The notes under the pieces were generated by a model that was given only the letters and a program-made list of their open reading frames with translations, did not search any database and was not told where the DNA came from. Both the position numbers and the translations under genes were made by a program. From an uncultured Thermoleophilia bacterium (GTDB lineage Bacteria > Actinomycetota > Thermoleophilia > UBA2241), in contig CAIXSE010000325.1 of assembly GCA_903921965.1 (NCBI GenBank), forward strand, positions 1-7,512: DNA of 7,512 nucleotides, given 5' to 3'. Within the stretch, counting starts at the first letter, position 1; every line of letters starts with the position of its first letter. Positions 1 through 6,668 of this stretch are shown here, piece by piece.

Positions 1-622
1 CAAGACCACGCTCGTCAACCTCCTGCTGCGCTTCTACGAGATCGACGGCGGCCGCATCCTCATCGACGGCGTCGACACGCGCTGCATGACGCGCAGCGAC
101 CTGCGCAGCCTGTTCGGCATGGTGCTGCAGGACACGTGGCTGTTCAGCGGCACGATCCGCGACAACATCGCCTACGGCCGCGAGGGCGCCACCGAGGAGG
201 AGGTCCGCGCGGCGGCGCGGGCGGCGCGCGTGGACCACTTCGTGCGCGCGCTCCCCGACGGCTACGACACGGTGCTGGACGACGAGGCCACCAACGTGTC
301 GCAGGGCGAGCGGCAGCTGCTCACCATCGCCCGGGCCTTCCTCGCCGACCCCGACGTCCTCATCCTCGACGAGGCCACCAGCTCGGTCGACACGCGCACC
401 GAGGTGCTCATCCAGCAGGCCATGAACGAGCTCATGAAGGAGCGCACGAGCTTCGTGATCGCCCACCGGCTCTCGACGATCCGCGGCGCCGACACGATCC
501 TCGTGATGGACAAGGGCCACATCATCGAGCAGGGCACCCACGAGGAGCTCATGGCCGCCGCCGGCTTCTACCACGACCTCTACGCGAGCCAGTTCGAGGA
601 GGCGCTCGAAGCAGCGTCGTGA
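1..622 (+). CDS. ABC transporter ATP-binding protein, exporter type (5' truncated)
   Basis: This is the C-terminal nucleotide-binding domain of an ABC exporter, which uses ATP hydrolysis to drive export across the inner membrane. The reading frame is open from base 2, and the first residues (KTT) are the end of a Walker A motif, so the N-terminal part lies outside the window. Motifs run in the right order: Q-loop ([16 protein letters not shown], near 121-170), ABC signature (NVSQGERQ, 293-316), Walker B with catalytic Glu ([12 protein letters not shown]; Glu codon 371-373), and switch His (IAHRLSTI; His codon 464-466). The wording resembles the MsbA/MdlB family, which normally fuses six membrane helices to this domain, so the missing part is probably the membrane domain. 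The signature reads VSQGE where close families usually have LSQGQ. Walker B Glu and switch His are intact, so the ATPase site looks competent. The substrate cannot be inferred. Confidence 0.93.
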   Translation, partial: KTTLVNLLLRFYEIDGGRILIDGVDTRCMTRSDLRSLFGMVLQDTWLFSGTIRDNIAYGREGATEEEVRAAARAARVDHFVRALPDGYDTVLDDEATNVSQGERQLLTIARAFLADPDVLILDEATSSVDTRTEVLIQQAMNELMKERTSFVIAHRLSTIRGADTILVMDKGHIIEQGTHEELMAAAGFYHDLYASQFEEALEAAS

Positions 623-648
623 CGCCGGCCTGCGCACGGCCGGACGTC
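621..648 (+). terminator. Possible terminator hairpin after the ABC transporter gene
   Basis: A hairpin starts inside the stop codon: GACGCCGGCC (621-630) pairs with GGCCGG plus CGTC (638-648), with a bulged A at 644 and a seven-base loop. There is no T-run after it, so it is only a candidate terminator. A second small hairpin, TTGCC/GGCAA (660-664 with 669-673), follows. Confidence 0.3.
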
Positions 649-688
649 GGCGCGCGACATTGCCGACCGGCAACGTTTGACCGTCGGG

Positions 689-694
689 TAAGAT
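689..694 (+). promoter_or_regulatory. Candidate -10 box for the PocR kinase gene
   Basis: TAAGAT, preceded by GGG, lies 33 bases before the ATG at 728 in a 105-base intergenic gap. It fits the TAnnnT form of a housekeeping -10. No good -35 box lies 16-18 bases upstream: the TTGACC at 677-682 is only six bases away. Similar boxes occur at comparable distances before other genes in the window, which is the main support. Confidence 0.3.
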
Positions 695-727
695 GTGCCG
701 GGGGGAGCGACTGGGGCCGGAGGACGC

Positions 728-2803
728 ATGGACGACGTGTACGGCGACCCGCGTCTCGACGAGACGGCGGCCATCAGGCTGCAGGACCTGCTCGACGTCG
801 ACAGGCTCCAGCAGGTGTTCGACAGCTTCGCGCTGGCCGGCGGGTTCGTGACGGCGGTCCTCGACGCCCGCGAGAACGTCCTCACTGCGTCCGGGTGGCA
901 GGAGGTCTGCACCCTGTTCCACCGCGCCTCGCCGGAGGCCGCCGAGCGCTGCCGCCGCAGCGACGCCTTCATCAGGCGCCACCTCGGCGAGAGCGGAGGC
1001 CTGGTCCGCTACCAGTGCGAGAACGGCCTCGTGGACGTCGCCTGCCCCATCGTGGTCGGCGGCGAGCACGTCGGGACGCTGTTCACCGGGCAGTTCTTCG
1101 AGGGCCGTCCCGACCTCGAGCGCTTCCGCGAGCAGGCGCGCCGCTTCGGCTTCGACGAGGGCGCCTACCTCGACGCGGTCCGGCGCGCCCCCGTGCTCGA
1201 GCCGGACGAGGTCGAGAAGCGCGAGCGCTTCATCCGGGACCTCGCGGAGGTCCTCGGTGCGATGGCGCTCGACCGCCTCAACGCGGCCCGCTCGGCCGCT
1301 TCGCAGGAGCAGCGCGAGCTCCTGTTGCAGGCCGTCGTCGACAGCGCCCCGTTCGGCGCCCACATGTACCGCCTCGACGACGACGACGACGGCCGGCTGG
1401 TGTTCGTCGGCTACAACCGCAAGGCCGGGGAGATGCTCGGCGTGGATCACGAGCGGTTCGTGGGGCTCACGCTCGAGGAGGCGTTACCCGGCCTCGTCGG
1501 CACCGACACCGCGGACGCCTGCCGCCGCATCGCGCGGGACGGCGGTGTCTACGACGTCGACCAGTACGCCTACGACGCCGACGGCATCGCCGGTGTGTTC
1601 GAGGTCCACGCCGTCGGCTTCGGCCCGCGCCGCGTCTCGGTGTTCTTCCGCGACGTCACCGAGAAGCGCAGGGCCGAGGCCGACCTCCGCAACGCCCAGG
1701 AGATGCTCGACCTCGCCCAGTCGGCGGCCCACGCGGGCTTCTGGAGCTGGGACGTGCCGACCGGCAAGATCACCTGGTCGCCCCCCTTCTTCGCCCTCTT
1801 CGGGCTTCCCGCGGACGCCGAGGCATCGTTCGACACGTGGCGAGCCGTCCTGCATCCGGACGACCGGGAGGCGGCGGAGGCCCGGATCACGGAGTCGCTC
1901 GAGCGTCACGCGACGCTGGAGAACGAGTACCGTATCGTGCTGGGCGACGGCTCGGTGCGCTGGATCGGGGCGGCAGGTACGGCCACGTACGCGGCCGACG
2001 GGACTCCCCTGCGCATGGCGGGCATCTGCCTCGACATCGACGAGCGCAAGCGGCGCGAGGAGGAGATACGCGCGCTGAACGAAGACCTCGAGGCGCGCGT
2101 GGAGGAGAGGACGCGGGAGCTGACGGAGGCCAACCGCGAGCTGCAGGACTTCGTGTACGCGGTCTCGCACGACCTGCGCTCGCCGCTCCGCTCCCTGGAC
2201 GGGTTCAGCGAGGTGCTGCTCGAGGACTACGTGGAGGTGCTCGACGACGAGGGCAAGGACTCGTTGCAGCGGATCCGCAGCGCCTCGCAGCGCCTCGCCG
2301 AGCTCATCGACGCCCTGCTCGGCCTTTCGCGGGTCGGGCGGCGCGACGTGCTGGTCACCGACGTCGACGTGAGCGGCGAGGCCCGGGCCATCCTCGCGCG
2401 GCTGGCCGCTCAGGAGCCGGAGCGCTCAGTCGAGGTGGTGGTGGACGGCGGCCTGCGCGCGCGGGCGGACGCCGCCCTCACGGGCATCGTCCTCGAGAAC
2501 CTGCTGGGCAACGCGTGGAAGTTCATGGCCGGCGCGGACCTCGCGCGCATCGACGTGGGCGCGGAGGTCCAGCACGACGTCCGCGTGTTCTACGTGCGTG
2601 ACAACGGCGCGGGCTTCGACGGCGCCCGTGCGGAGGAGGTCTTCCGCCCGTTCGCGCGGTTGCACGGATTGGCCGAGTTCCCCGGCACCGGCATCGGGCT
2701 GGCGACGGCACGCCGTGCGCTGGCCGTCATGGGGGGCCGCTGCTGGGCGGCCAGCGCGCCCGGCGAGGGCGCCACCTTCTTCTTCACGCTCGGCCCGGAC
2801 TGA
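728..2803 (+). CDS. PocR-PAS-PAS sensor histidine kinase (cytoplasmic)
   Basis: A 691-residue sensor histidine kinase without membrane segments or signal peptide, so it should sense something in the cytoplasm. Residues about 13-180 are a PocR-type ligand-binding domain, recognised by its conserved text: WQEVCTLFHR, ERCRRSDAF, YQCENGLVDVACPI and GTLFTGQFF, including four Cys. PocR domains are thought to bind small organic molecules. Two PAS domains follow (about 200-315 and 325-440; the second is of the PAS_3 type with GFWSWDV, HPDDR and ENEYRI). A coiled-coil linker (about 440-470) leads to HisKA with phosphoacceptor His481 (AVSHDLRSP) and an HATPase domain with N-box Asn591/Asn595, G1 Asp625 (DNGAGFD) and G2 at 653 (GTGIGLA). 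There is no receiver domain and no response regulator nearby. ATG 728 is chosen because GGAGGA (719-724) precedes it closely; an in-frame GTG at 695 would add 11 low-complexity residues and overlaps the likely promoter. The ligand is unknown. Confidence 0.92.
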   Translation: MDDVYGDPRLDETAAIRLQDLLDVDRLQQVFDSFALAGGFVTAVLDARENVLTASGWQEVCTLFHRASPEAAERCRRSDAFIRRHLGESGGLVRYQCENGLVDVACPIVVGGEHVGTLFTGQFFEGRPDLERFREQARRFGFDEGAYLDAVRRAPVLEPDEVEKRERFIRDLAEVLGAMALDRLNAARSAASQEQRELLLQAVVDSAPFGAHMYRLDDDDDGRLVFVGYNRKAGEMLGVDHERFVGLTLEEALPGLVGTDTADACRRIARDGGVYDVDQYAYDADGIAGVFEVHAVGFGPRRVSVFFRDVTEKRRAEADLRNAQEMLDLAQSAAHAGFWSWDVPTGKITWSPPFFALFGLPADAEASFDTWRAVLHPDDREAAEARITESLERHATLENEYRIVLGDGSVRWIGAAGTATYAADGTPLRMAGICLDIDERKRREEEIRALNEDLEARVEERTRELTEANRELQDFVYAVSHDLRSPLRSLDGFSEVLLEDYVEVLDDEGKDSLQRIRSASQRLAELIDALLGLSRVGRRDVLVTDVDVSGEARAILARLAAQEPERSVEVVVDGGLRARADAALTGIVLENLLGNAWKFMAGADLARIDVGAEVQHDVRVFYVRDNGAGFDGARAEEVFRPFARLHGLAEFPGTGIGLATARRALAVMGGRCWAASAPGEGATFFFTLGPD

Positions 2804-2867
2804 GGCGCGACTCCGCCCGGGCGCGGTACGTGCCGATACAGGTACGCACGGACCACGAGACGCGGGC

Positions 2868-2876
2868 GGGAGGGAG
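2868..2876 (+). promoter_or_regulatory. Ribosome binding site deciding the GTG start of the membrane kinase
   Basis: GGGAGGGAG contains a GGAGG core at 2869-2873, six bases before the GTG at 2880. This supports GTG 2880 over the in-frame ATG at 2895, which has only a weak GGGAG placed too close to it. It also rules out the much longer upstream open frame, which runs through the previous gene. Confidence 0.65.
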
Positions 2877-2879
2877 AGA

Positions 2880-4634
2880 GTGACCGACGGGAGCATGGGC
2901 CGCGGCGCGCTGCGGCGCTTCTTCGCGCCGCCGCGCTTCGCCGACGCCGACGCGACCGCGCGGGCGCGCATGGTGTACTGGATGGCGGGGACCATCGCGC
3001 TGGTCACGACGGTCTCGCAGCTGGTGCTCTTCGCGCTCGACCCCGGCGACTACCGCCGGTTCCTGCTGATCACCGCCGTCGTCTGGGTGATCTGCCTGGG
3101 CGACCTGCTGCTGGTCCAGCGCGGCCGTATCGGCGCTGCCGGGTGGTTCCAGACGCTCGCCGTCTGGGCGGCGATGACCCTGTCGGCCTGGACGTCGGGC
3201 GGCGTCGGTGCGCAGTCGATCACCGCCCAGCTCGTCGTCGTGGCGCTGGGCGGCATGCTGGTGGGCTGGCGCGGGGGTCTTGGCTTCGCGGGGCTGGCGC
3301 TGGGCACCATCACCGGCCTCGCTCTGGCGGAGGCCGCCGGCGTCCTGCCCGCTCCCGCGGTGCTGCAGACGACGGCGTCCCGTGCCGTCGTCGTGGGGAC
3401 GTACGTCGTCGTGCTGGCGGTCGTGCAGCTGCTCGTGATGCGGAACCTCCAGGGCGCTCGCGACCGGGCGGTGCGGGAGCTCGAGGAGCGTCGTGCCGCG
3501 GAGACCTTCTCGGACACGCTGATCGACACGGCCCCGGCCATCTTCTTCGTGGTCGACGCCGACGGACGCCGGCTGCGCTGGAACCGCCGCTTCGAGGAGC
3601 TCGTGGGCCTGGACGCGACCGGTTTCGCGGAGCTCGGCCCCCTGGAGACGGTCGTGGAGGAGGACCGCCCCTTCGTCGCCCGGAAGCTGGCGGAGGCGCT
3701 CGAGACCGGGTCGTCGGAGATGGTCGCGCGGCTGCGGTCGCCGGGCGGTCCCCGCGACGTCCTGCTCACGGGACGGCGGCTCGAGGTGGAGGGTGTCCCG
3801 GCGGTCGCCGGCTTCGGGCTCGACATCACCGACCTGCGGCGCGCCGAGGCGGAGGTGCGCGCCCTGAACGACGACCTCGAGGGCCGCGTCGCCGAACGCA
3901 CGCAGCAGCTCGAGGACGCCCTGCGTGCGCTCGAGTCCTTCAGCTACTCGGTGTCGCACGACCTGCGCACGCCGCTGCGCGGCATCAACGGCTACGCGAC
4001 GATCCTCGAGGAGGACTACGCGCAGGTGCTCGACGACGAAGGCAGGCGGCAGCTCACGCGCATCCGCGACAACACGCGACGCATGGCCCAGCTCATCGAC
4101 GACCTGCTCGCGTTCTCGCGGCTCGGCCGGCAGCAGATCGTGCGCGAGGTCGTGGACATGGGCGCGCTGGCGACGGCGGTGTTCGCCGAGGTCGTGCCGG
4201 CGGAGCGCAGCGCGGACGCCGACCTCGAGATCGGCGTGCTGCCGGAGGCGTGGGGCGACCCCGCGATGCTCCGGCAGGTGTGGGTCAACCTCCTCGACAA
4301 CGCGGTCAAGTTCTCCGCCCCGGACGGGAGGCTGACGGTCGAGGTCGGCGCGCGCGAGGCCGAGGGACAGTCGGTCTACTGGGTGCGCGACCGCGGGGTG
4401 GGCTTCGACGCGCGGTACGGCGAGAAGGTCTTCTCGGTGTTCGAGCGCCTGCACGGTGACGAGTACGAGGGCACGGGGATCGGCCTGGCCATCTGCAGGC
4501 AGATCGTCGAGGCGCACGGCGGCCGCGTGTGGGCCGAGTCCACGCCCGGCGCCGGAGCGACGTTCTTCTTCTCGCTGCCCCGCGCGGCGGCGCGCGATGC
4601 TGAGGCCGGGGACGAAGGGTCCCCCGCGCCGTGA
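2880..4634 (+). CDS. Membrane-bound PAS sensor histidine kinase
   Basis: A 584-residue membrane sensor kinase. After a short basic N-terminus come about six hydrophobic helices (residues about 24-195), including the stretches LVTTVSQLVLFAL, FLLITAVVWVICLGDLLLV and VVVGTYVVVLAVVQLLVM. Loops are short, so a signal would be sensed within the membrane; I do not recognise a named sensor family. A PAS domain follows (about 210-322, ending in GLDITDLRRAEAEV), then a coiled-coil linker, HisKA with His360 (SVSHDLRTP), and HATPase with N-box Asn470/Asn474 (NLLDNAVKF), G1 Asp504 (DRGVGFD) and G2 at 531 (GTGIGLA). All catalytic motifs look intact. From the linker onward it is clearly related to the upstream kinase (for example RALN-DLE-RV-ERT and VLDDEG), so the two are likely paralogues with different sensors. 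It starts 76 bases after the upstream gene, and its stop overlaps the start of the next gene. It has no receiver domain. Confidence 0.9.
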   Translation: MTDGSMGRGALRRFFAPPRFADADATARARMVYWMAGTIALVTTVSQLVLFALDPGDYRRFLLITAVVWVICLGDLLLVQRGRIGAAGWFQTLAVWAAMTLSAWTSGGVGAQSITAQLVVVALGGMLVGWRGGLGFAGLALGTITGLALAEAAGVLPAPAVLQTTASRAVVVGTYVVVLAVVQLLVMRNLQGARDRAVRELEERRAAETFSDTLIDTAPAIFFVVDADGRRLRWNRRFEELVGLDATGFAELGPLETVVEEDRPFVARKLAEALETGSSEMVARLRSPGGPRDVLLTGRRLEVEGVPAVAGFGLDITDLRRAEAEVRALNDDLEGRVAERTQQLEDALRALESFSYSVSHDLRTPLRGINGYATILEEDYAQVLDDEGRRQLTRIRDNTRRMAQLIDDLLAFSRLGRQQIVREVVDMGALATAVFAEVVPAERSADADLEIGVLPEAWGDPAMLRQVWVNLLDNAVKFSAPDGRLTVEVGAREAEGQSVYWVRDRGVGFDARYGEKVFSVFERLHGDEYEGTGIGLAICRQIVEAHGGRVWAESTPGAGATFFFSLPRAAARDAEAGDEGSPAP

Positions 4635-5650
4635 ACCGCCGCGCGCGCACCGTCGCCGGCGACGTCGCCGCGGCGGAGCTCGGGCTCACCCTGCCGCACG
4701 AGCACCTCGTCAGTGCGCTCACGAGCAAGCTGGCGCCGCCCGAGGACGACCCGTCGTGGCCGCTGCTTGACGCCCCCATCACCGCCGCACTCGCAGCCGC
4801 CGTGCGCGCCGCTCCGTACTCGAGCCGCGACAACCTCACGATGACGGAGGACCTGGCGCTCGCGGAGCTGCTCGAGTTCGGGCAGGAGGGCGGCGGCGCC
4901 GTGGTCGACCAGACGGCGTCGGACCTCGGCAGGGACCTGCCGGCGCTGCGCCGGCTGGCGGCGGCGACCGGTCTGCACGTCATCGCCGCCTGCGGCGTCT
5001 ACCTGCCGCTGTCGGCCGAGGGCCTGGAGCGCCGCGACCCGGGGGAGCTCGCGGCCGGCTGGGTCGCGGAGCTGACCGCCGACCCGGCCGCGGGCGGCGT
5101 GCCCTGCGGCGTGATCGGCGAGATCGCCGTGTCGGCGCGGCTGCGCCCGGCGGAGCGGGTGGCGCTGCTCGCGGCGGCGCAGGCGCACGCCGCCACCGGA
5201 GCGCCGGTGTCGCTCCACGCGGTGCTGCCGGAGACGGCGCTCGCCGCGCTCGACCTGCTCGCGGCCGAGGGCGTCGCTGCCGGCCGCGTCGCGGTGAGCC
5301 ACGCCGACTCGCTCGTGGACCGCGGGTACCAGCGCGAGCTGGCCGCCCGCGGCGTCTTCGTGGAGTTCGACTACCTCGGCTGGCACCACGTCGCCGGGCC
5401 CGACGCGAACGGTGACGGCGACCGCGAGCGGGTCGCCGCCGCGGCCGCGCTCATCCGCGGCGGCGCGGCCGGCCAGGTGCTGCTCTCGCAGGACGTCGTC
5501 ACCCGCATCCAGTGCACGAGCTTCGGCGGCGGCGGGTACGTCCACATCCTCCGCGCCCTCGCGCCGTTGTTCGAAGCGGAGGGTGTGTCCCGCGACGAGC
5601 TCCGCGCCGTGATGACGCACAACCCGGCGGCCTGGCTGGCCTGGTCCTGA
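4631..5650 (+). CDS. Phosphotriesterase-family metal-dependent hydrolase
   Basis: A 339-residue TIM-barrel hydrolase of the phosphotriesterase (amidohydrolase superfamily) type, near the usual family length and without a signal peptide, so cytoplasmic. Metal-ligand positions appear in order: His23 and His25 (TLPHEHL), Glu164 (GVIGEIAVS), His196 (VSLHA), His224 (VSHAD) and Asp288 (LLSQDV). True phosphotriesterases have a carbamylated Lys where Glu164 sits. A bridging Glu there is known from the E. coli PHP (phosphotriesterase homology protein) branch, so this is better called PHP-like than an organophosphate hydrolase. Family members hydrolyse phosphoesters, lactones or other esters; the substrate here cannot be read from sequence. 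The start is GTG 4631, which overlaps the TGA of the upstream kinase by four bases (GTGA), a typical arrangement for translational coupling. No separate binding site is needed, and the N-terminus RTVAGDVAAAELGLTLPHEH fits the family. Strong hairpins follow the stop. Confidence 0.85.
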   Translation: MNRRARTVAGDVAAAELGLTLPHEHLVSALTSKLAPPEDDPSWPLLDAPITAALAAAVRAAPYSSRDNLTMTEDLALAELLEFGQEGGGAVVDQTASDLGRDLPALRRLAAATGLHVIAACGVYLPLSAEGLERRDPGELAAGWVAELTADPAAGGVPCGVIGEIAVSARLRPAERVALLAAAQAHAATGAPVSLHAVLPETALAALDLLAAEGVAAGRVAVSHADSLVDRGYQRELAARGVFVEFDYLGWHHVAGPDANGDGDRERVAAAAALIRGGAAGQVLLSQDVVTRIQCTSFGGGGYVHILRALAPLFEAEGVSRDELRAVMTHNPAAWLAWS

Positions 5651-5698
5651 CCTCCGGCAGGCGGCTTCGCTCGTCCCGGACGTCCTCACAGTACGCGC

Positions 5699-5736
5699 GA
5701 CGGGCGGGGGAGGCCCTGCGGCCTCCCCCGCCCGTC
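5699..5736. terminator. Strong hairpin, probable bidirectional terminator
   Basis: A perfect 17-base-pair stem, 5699-5715 pairing with 5720-5736, closes on a four-base CTGC loop. It is almost all G-C and lies between two convergent genes, about 50 bases after the hydrolase stop and about 70 bases beyond the membrane-protein stop. There is no T-run on either side, so it is not a textbook intrinsic terminator. Its strength and position still make termination in both directions the best reading. Confidence 0.7.
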
Positions 5737-5744
5737 TGGTCCCG

Positions 5745-5780
5745 CGTCCGCCCGGCCTGGGGGGTCGGGCCGGGCGGACG
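5745..5780. terminator. Second convergent-gap hairpin, probable terminator for the minus-strand gene
   Basis: A 13-base-pair perfect stem (5745-5757 with 5768-5780) around a ten-base G-rich loop. It lies 24 bases beyond the stop of the minus-strand membrane protein, a typical terminator position. It also lacks a T-run. It could act together with the hairpin at 5699-5736. Confidence 0.5.
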
Positions 5781-5804
5781 GCCGGTTCCTCGCACCCGCG
5801 CCGC

Positions 5805-6398
5805 TCAGACGCGCTCCACCTCGGCGGCGCGGCCGGCGGCCACGTAGTAGGCGGCCACGATGAGCGCCACCAGGAACGGCGTGGCCAGCAGCATCAGCAG
5901 GCCGTTGGCGAGGGAGCCGATCACGACGCCGATGATGACGAGGGCGACGTGCTCCCAGAAGGCGCCCTTCACGATGCGGTAGCTCTCGCCCATCGCGTCG
6001 CCGAAGCCCATGCCGCGGTCGACCATGACCGGGAAGACGTAGAGCCAGATCGCCGCGAGCAGGATGCCGCCGACGATGGTGACGGACGCGAGGCCGATCA
6101 GGATGGCCAGCACCCAGAAGGCCCCGAAGAAGGACCAGAAGCGGTTGAACTGGTCGAAGACGTCGCCGACGTGGGGCGTCCTGCCGTCGCGCACGCGCCC
6201 CACGACCATCCCGTAGAGGCCGCCCATCAAGGGACCGGCGAGGATGCCCAGCGTGAGGACGCTGAGGAGGCCGGCCACGATGGTGCCGATGATGAGGACC
6301 CCGAGGTCCTTCACGAAGAGGCGCCAGCCGCCCTTGAAGGCGAGGCCGAAATCGAAGTTCTGCGTGCCTGCATCTGTGGTGGTGACGACGGTGCTCAT
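5805..6398 (-). CDS. Six-helix membrane protein of unknown function
   Basis: A 197-residue integral membrane protein. After a hydrophilic, Thr-rich N-terminus (about 25 residues) come three pairs of hydrophobic helices, roughly residues 32-68, 88-128 and 148-188. The first pair includes LGVLIIGTIVAGLLSVLTLG, leading into GPLMGGLYGMVVGRVRDGR; the loop that follows contains VGDVFDQFNRFWSFFGAFWV. The pattern GP-x(2)-GLYG, then a basic RDG loop, then a DVF-x-QF segment resembles loosely defined bacterial membrane proteins of the DUF975/DUF4013 kind, but I cannot assign a family with certainty. There are no catalytic motifs. The start is well supported: AGGAGG (minus strand, 6404-6409) lies five bases before the ATG. 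The gene converges on the hydrolase and diverges from the small repeat protein, so it is probably a single-gene transcript. Confidence 0.85.
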   Translation of the reverse strand: MSTVVTTTDAGTQNFDFGLAFKGGWRLFVKDLGVLIIGTIVAGLLSVLTLGILAGPLMGGLYGMVVGRVRDGRTPHVGDVFDQFNRFWSFFGAFWVLAILIGLASVTIVGGILLAAIWLYVFPVMVDRGMGFGDAMGESYRIVKGAFWEHVALVIIGVVIGSLANGLLMLLATPFLVALIVAAYYVAAGRAAEVERV

Positions 6399-6431
6399 GG
6401 TCTCCTCCTGTGGTCGCCCGTGTCTGGGACC

Positions 6432-6437
6432 AGCCTA
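6432..6437 (-). promoter_or_regulatory. Candidate -10 box for the membrane-protein gene
   Basis: Read on the minus strand this is TAGGCT, 33 bases before the ATG at 6398. It matches the TAnnnT form common in high-GC actinobacteria. The hexamer about 17 bases further upstream is a poor -35. A 7-bp inverted repeat, CCGCCGG/CCGGCGG (6447-6453 with 6465-6471), brackets the -35 region and could be an operator. Confidence 0.3.
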
Positions 6438-6625
6438 GAGGAGCGCCCGCCGGACGTCGTCACACCGGCGGAGGAACCTGGGGTCGGCCGCCGGTGGCAT
6501 CTTCGCGGCGGTCGCCTGACCCCCGCAGGGGTACGGGTCGCCCGCACGGGGGATGCCTGGGCCGCGGCGCACACGCCCCCTGCGGGTCCGCCGCCCGCCA
6601 ACGCTTCCGGACCGGTGCCGCCGGG

Positions 6626-6631
6626 TAGGAC
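6626..6631 (+). promoter_or_regulatory. Candidate -10 box for the small repeat protein
   Basis: TAGGAC, preceded by GGG, lies 37 bases before the ATG at 6669. The context GGGTAGGAC resembles the GGGTAAGAT before the PocR kinase. No clear -35 is visible; TTCCGG at 6605-6610 is weak and leaves a 15-base spacer. Confidence 0.22.
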
Positions 6632-6668
6632 GCCCGTGTGGAGCCCCGACGTGAAAGGAGTGTGCGGC

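Larger units (their letters stand above)
6399..6668. other. 270-base divergent spacer, GC-rich and structured
   Basis: This gap separates the minus-strand membrane protein from the plus-strand small repeat protein, so it should carry the promoters of both. It holds several inverted repeats: 6447-6453 with 6465-6471, an imperfect GC stem around 6484-6520, and CCCGCAGGGG with CCCCTGCGGG (6522-6531 with 6577-6586, 45-base loop). I see no convincing open frame, tRNA or known riboswitch. Much of the repeat content may simply reflect high GC. Confidence 0.5.

Noticed and set aside
677..694. TTGACC (677-682) plus TAAGAT (689-694) as a full promoter, or GTTT/GGGTA as a SigB/SigF-type promoter
   Set aside because: The spacer is only about five or six bases in either reading, far too short for RNA polymerase contacts.
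136..2601. 821-residue open frame on the plus strand across the ABC and PocR kinase genes
   Set aside because: It is an Arg/Pro/Gly-rich shadow frame typical of high-GC DNA. The overlapping frames carry clear, ordered family motifs.
2598..2879. N-terminal extension of the membrane kinase back into the PocR kinase gene
   Set aside because: The extension is a shadow of the ATPase domain of the upstream gene. The GGAGG site six bases before GTG 2880 fixes the start.
2784..4517. 577-residue open frame on the minus strand opposite the membrane kinase
   Set aside because: Low-complexity shadow of the kinase gene, with no domain motifs; the plus-strand frame has all kinase boxes.
4376..5689. 437-residue open frame on the minus strand opposite the hydrolase
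   Set aside because: Arg/Ala/Gly-rich antisense shadow; the plus-strand frame has all metal ligands of the phosphotriesterase family.
6522..6586. 10-bp inverted repeat CCCGCAGGGG/CCCCTGCGGG as a mobile-element end or recombination site
   Set aside because: There is no recombinase, no target duplication and a 45-base separation; it is likely a composition effect or a local RNA structure.
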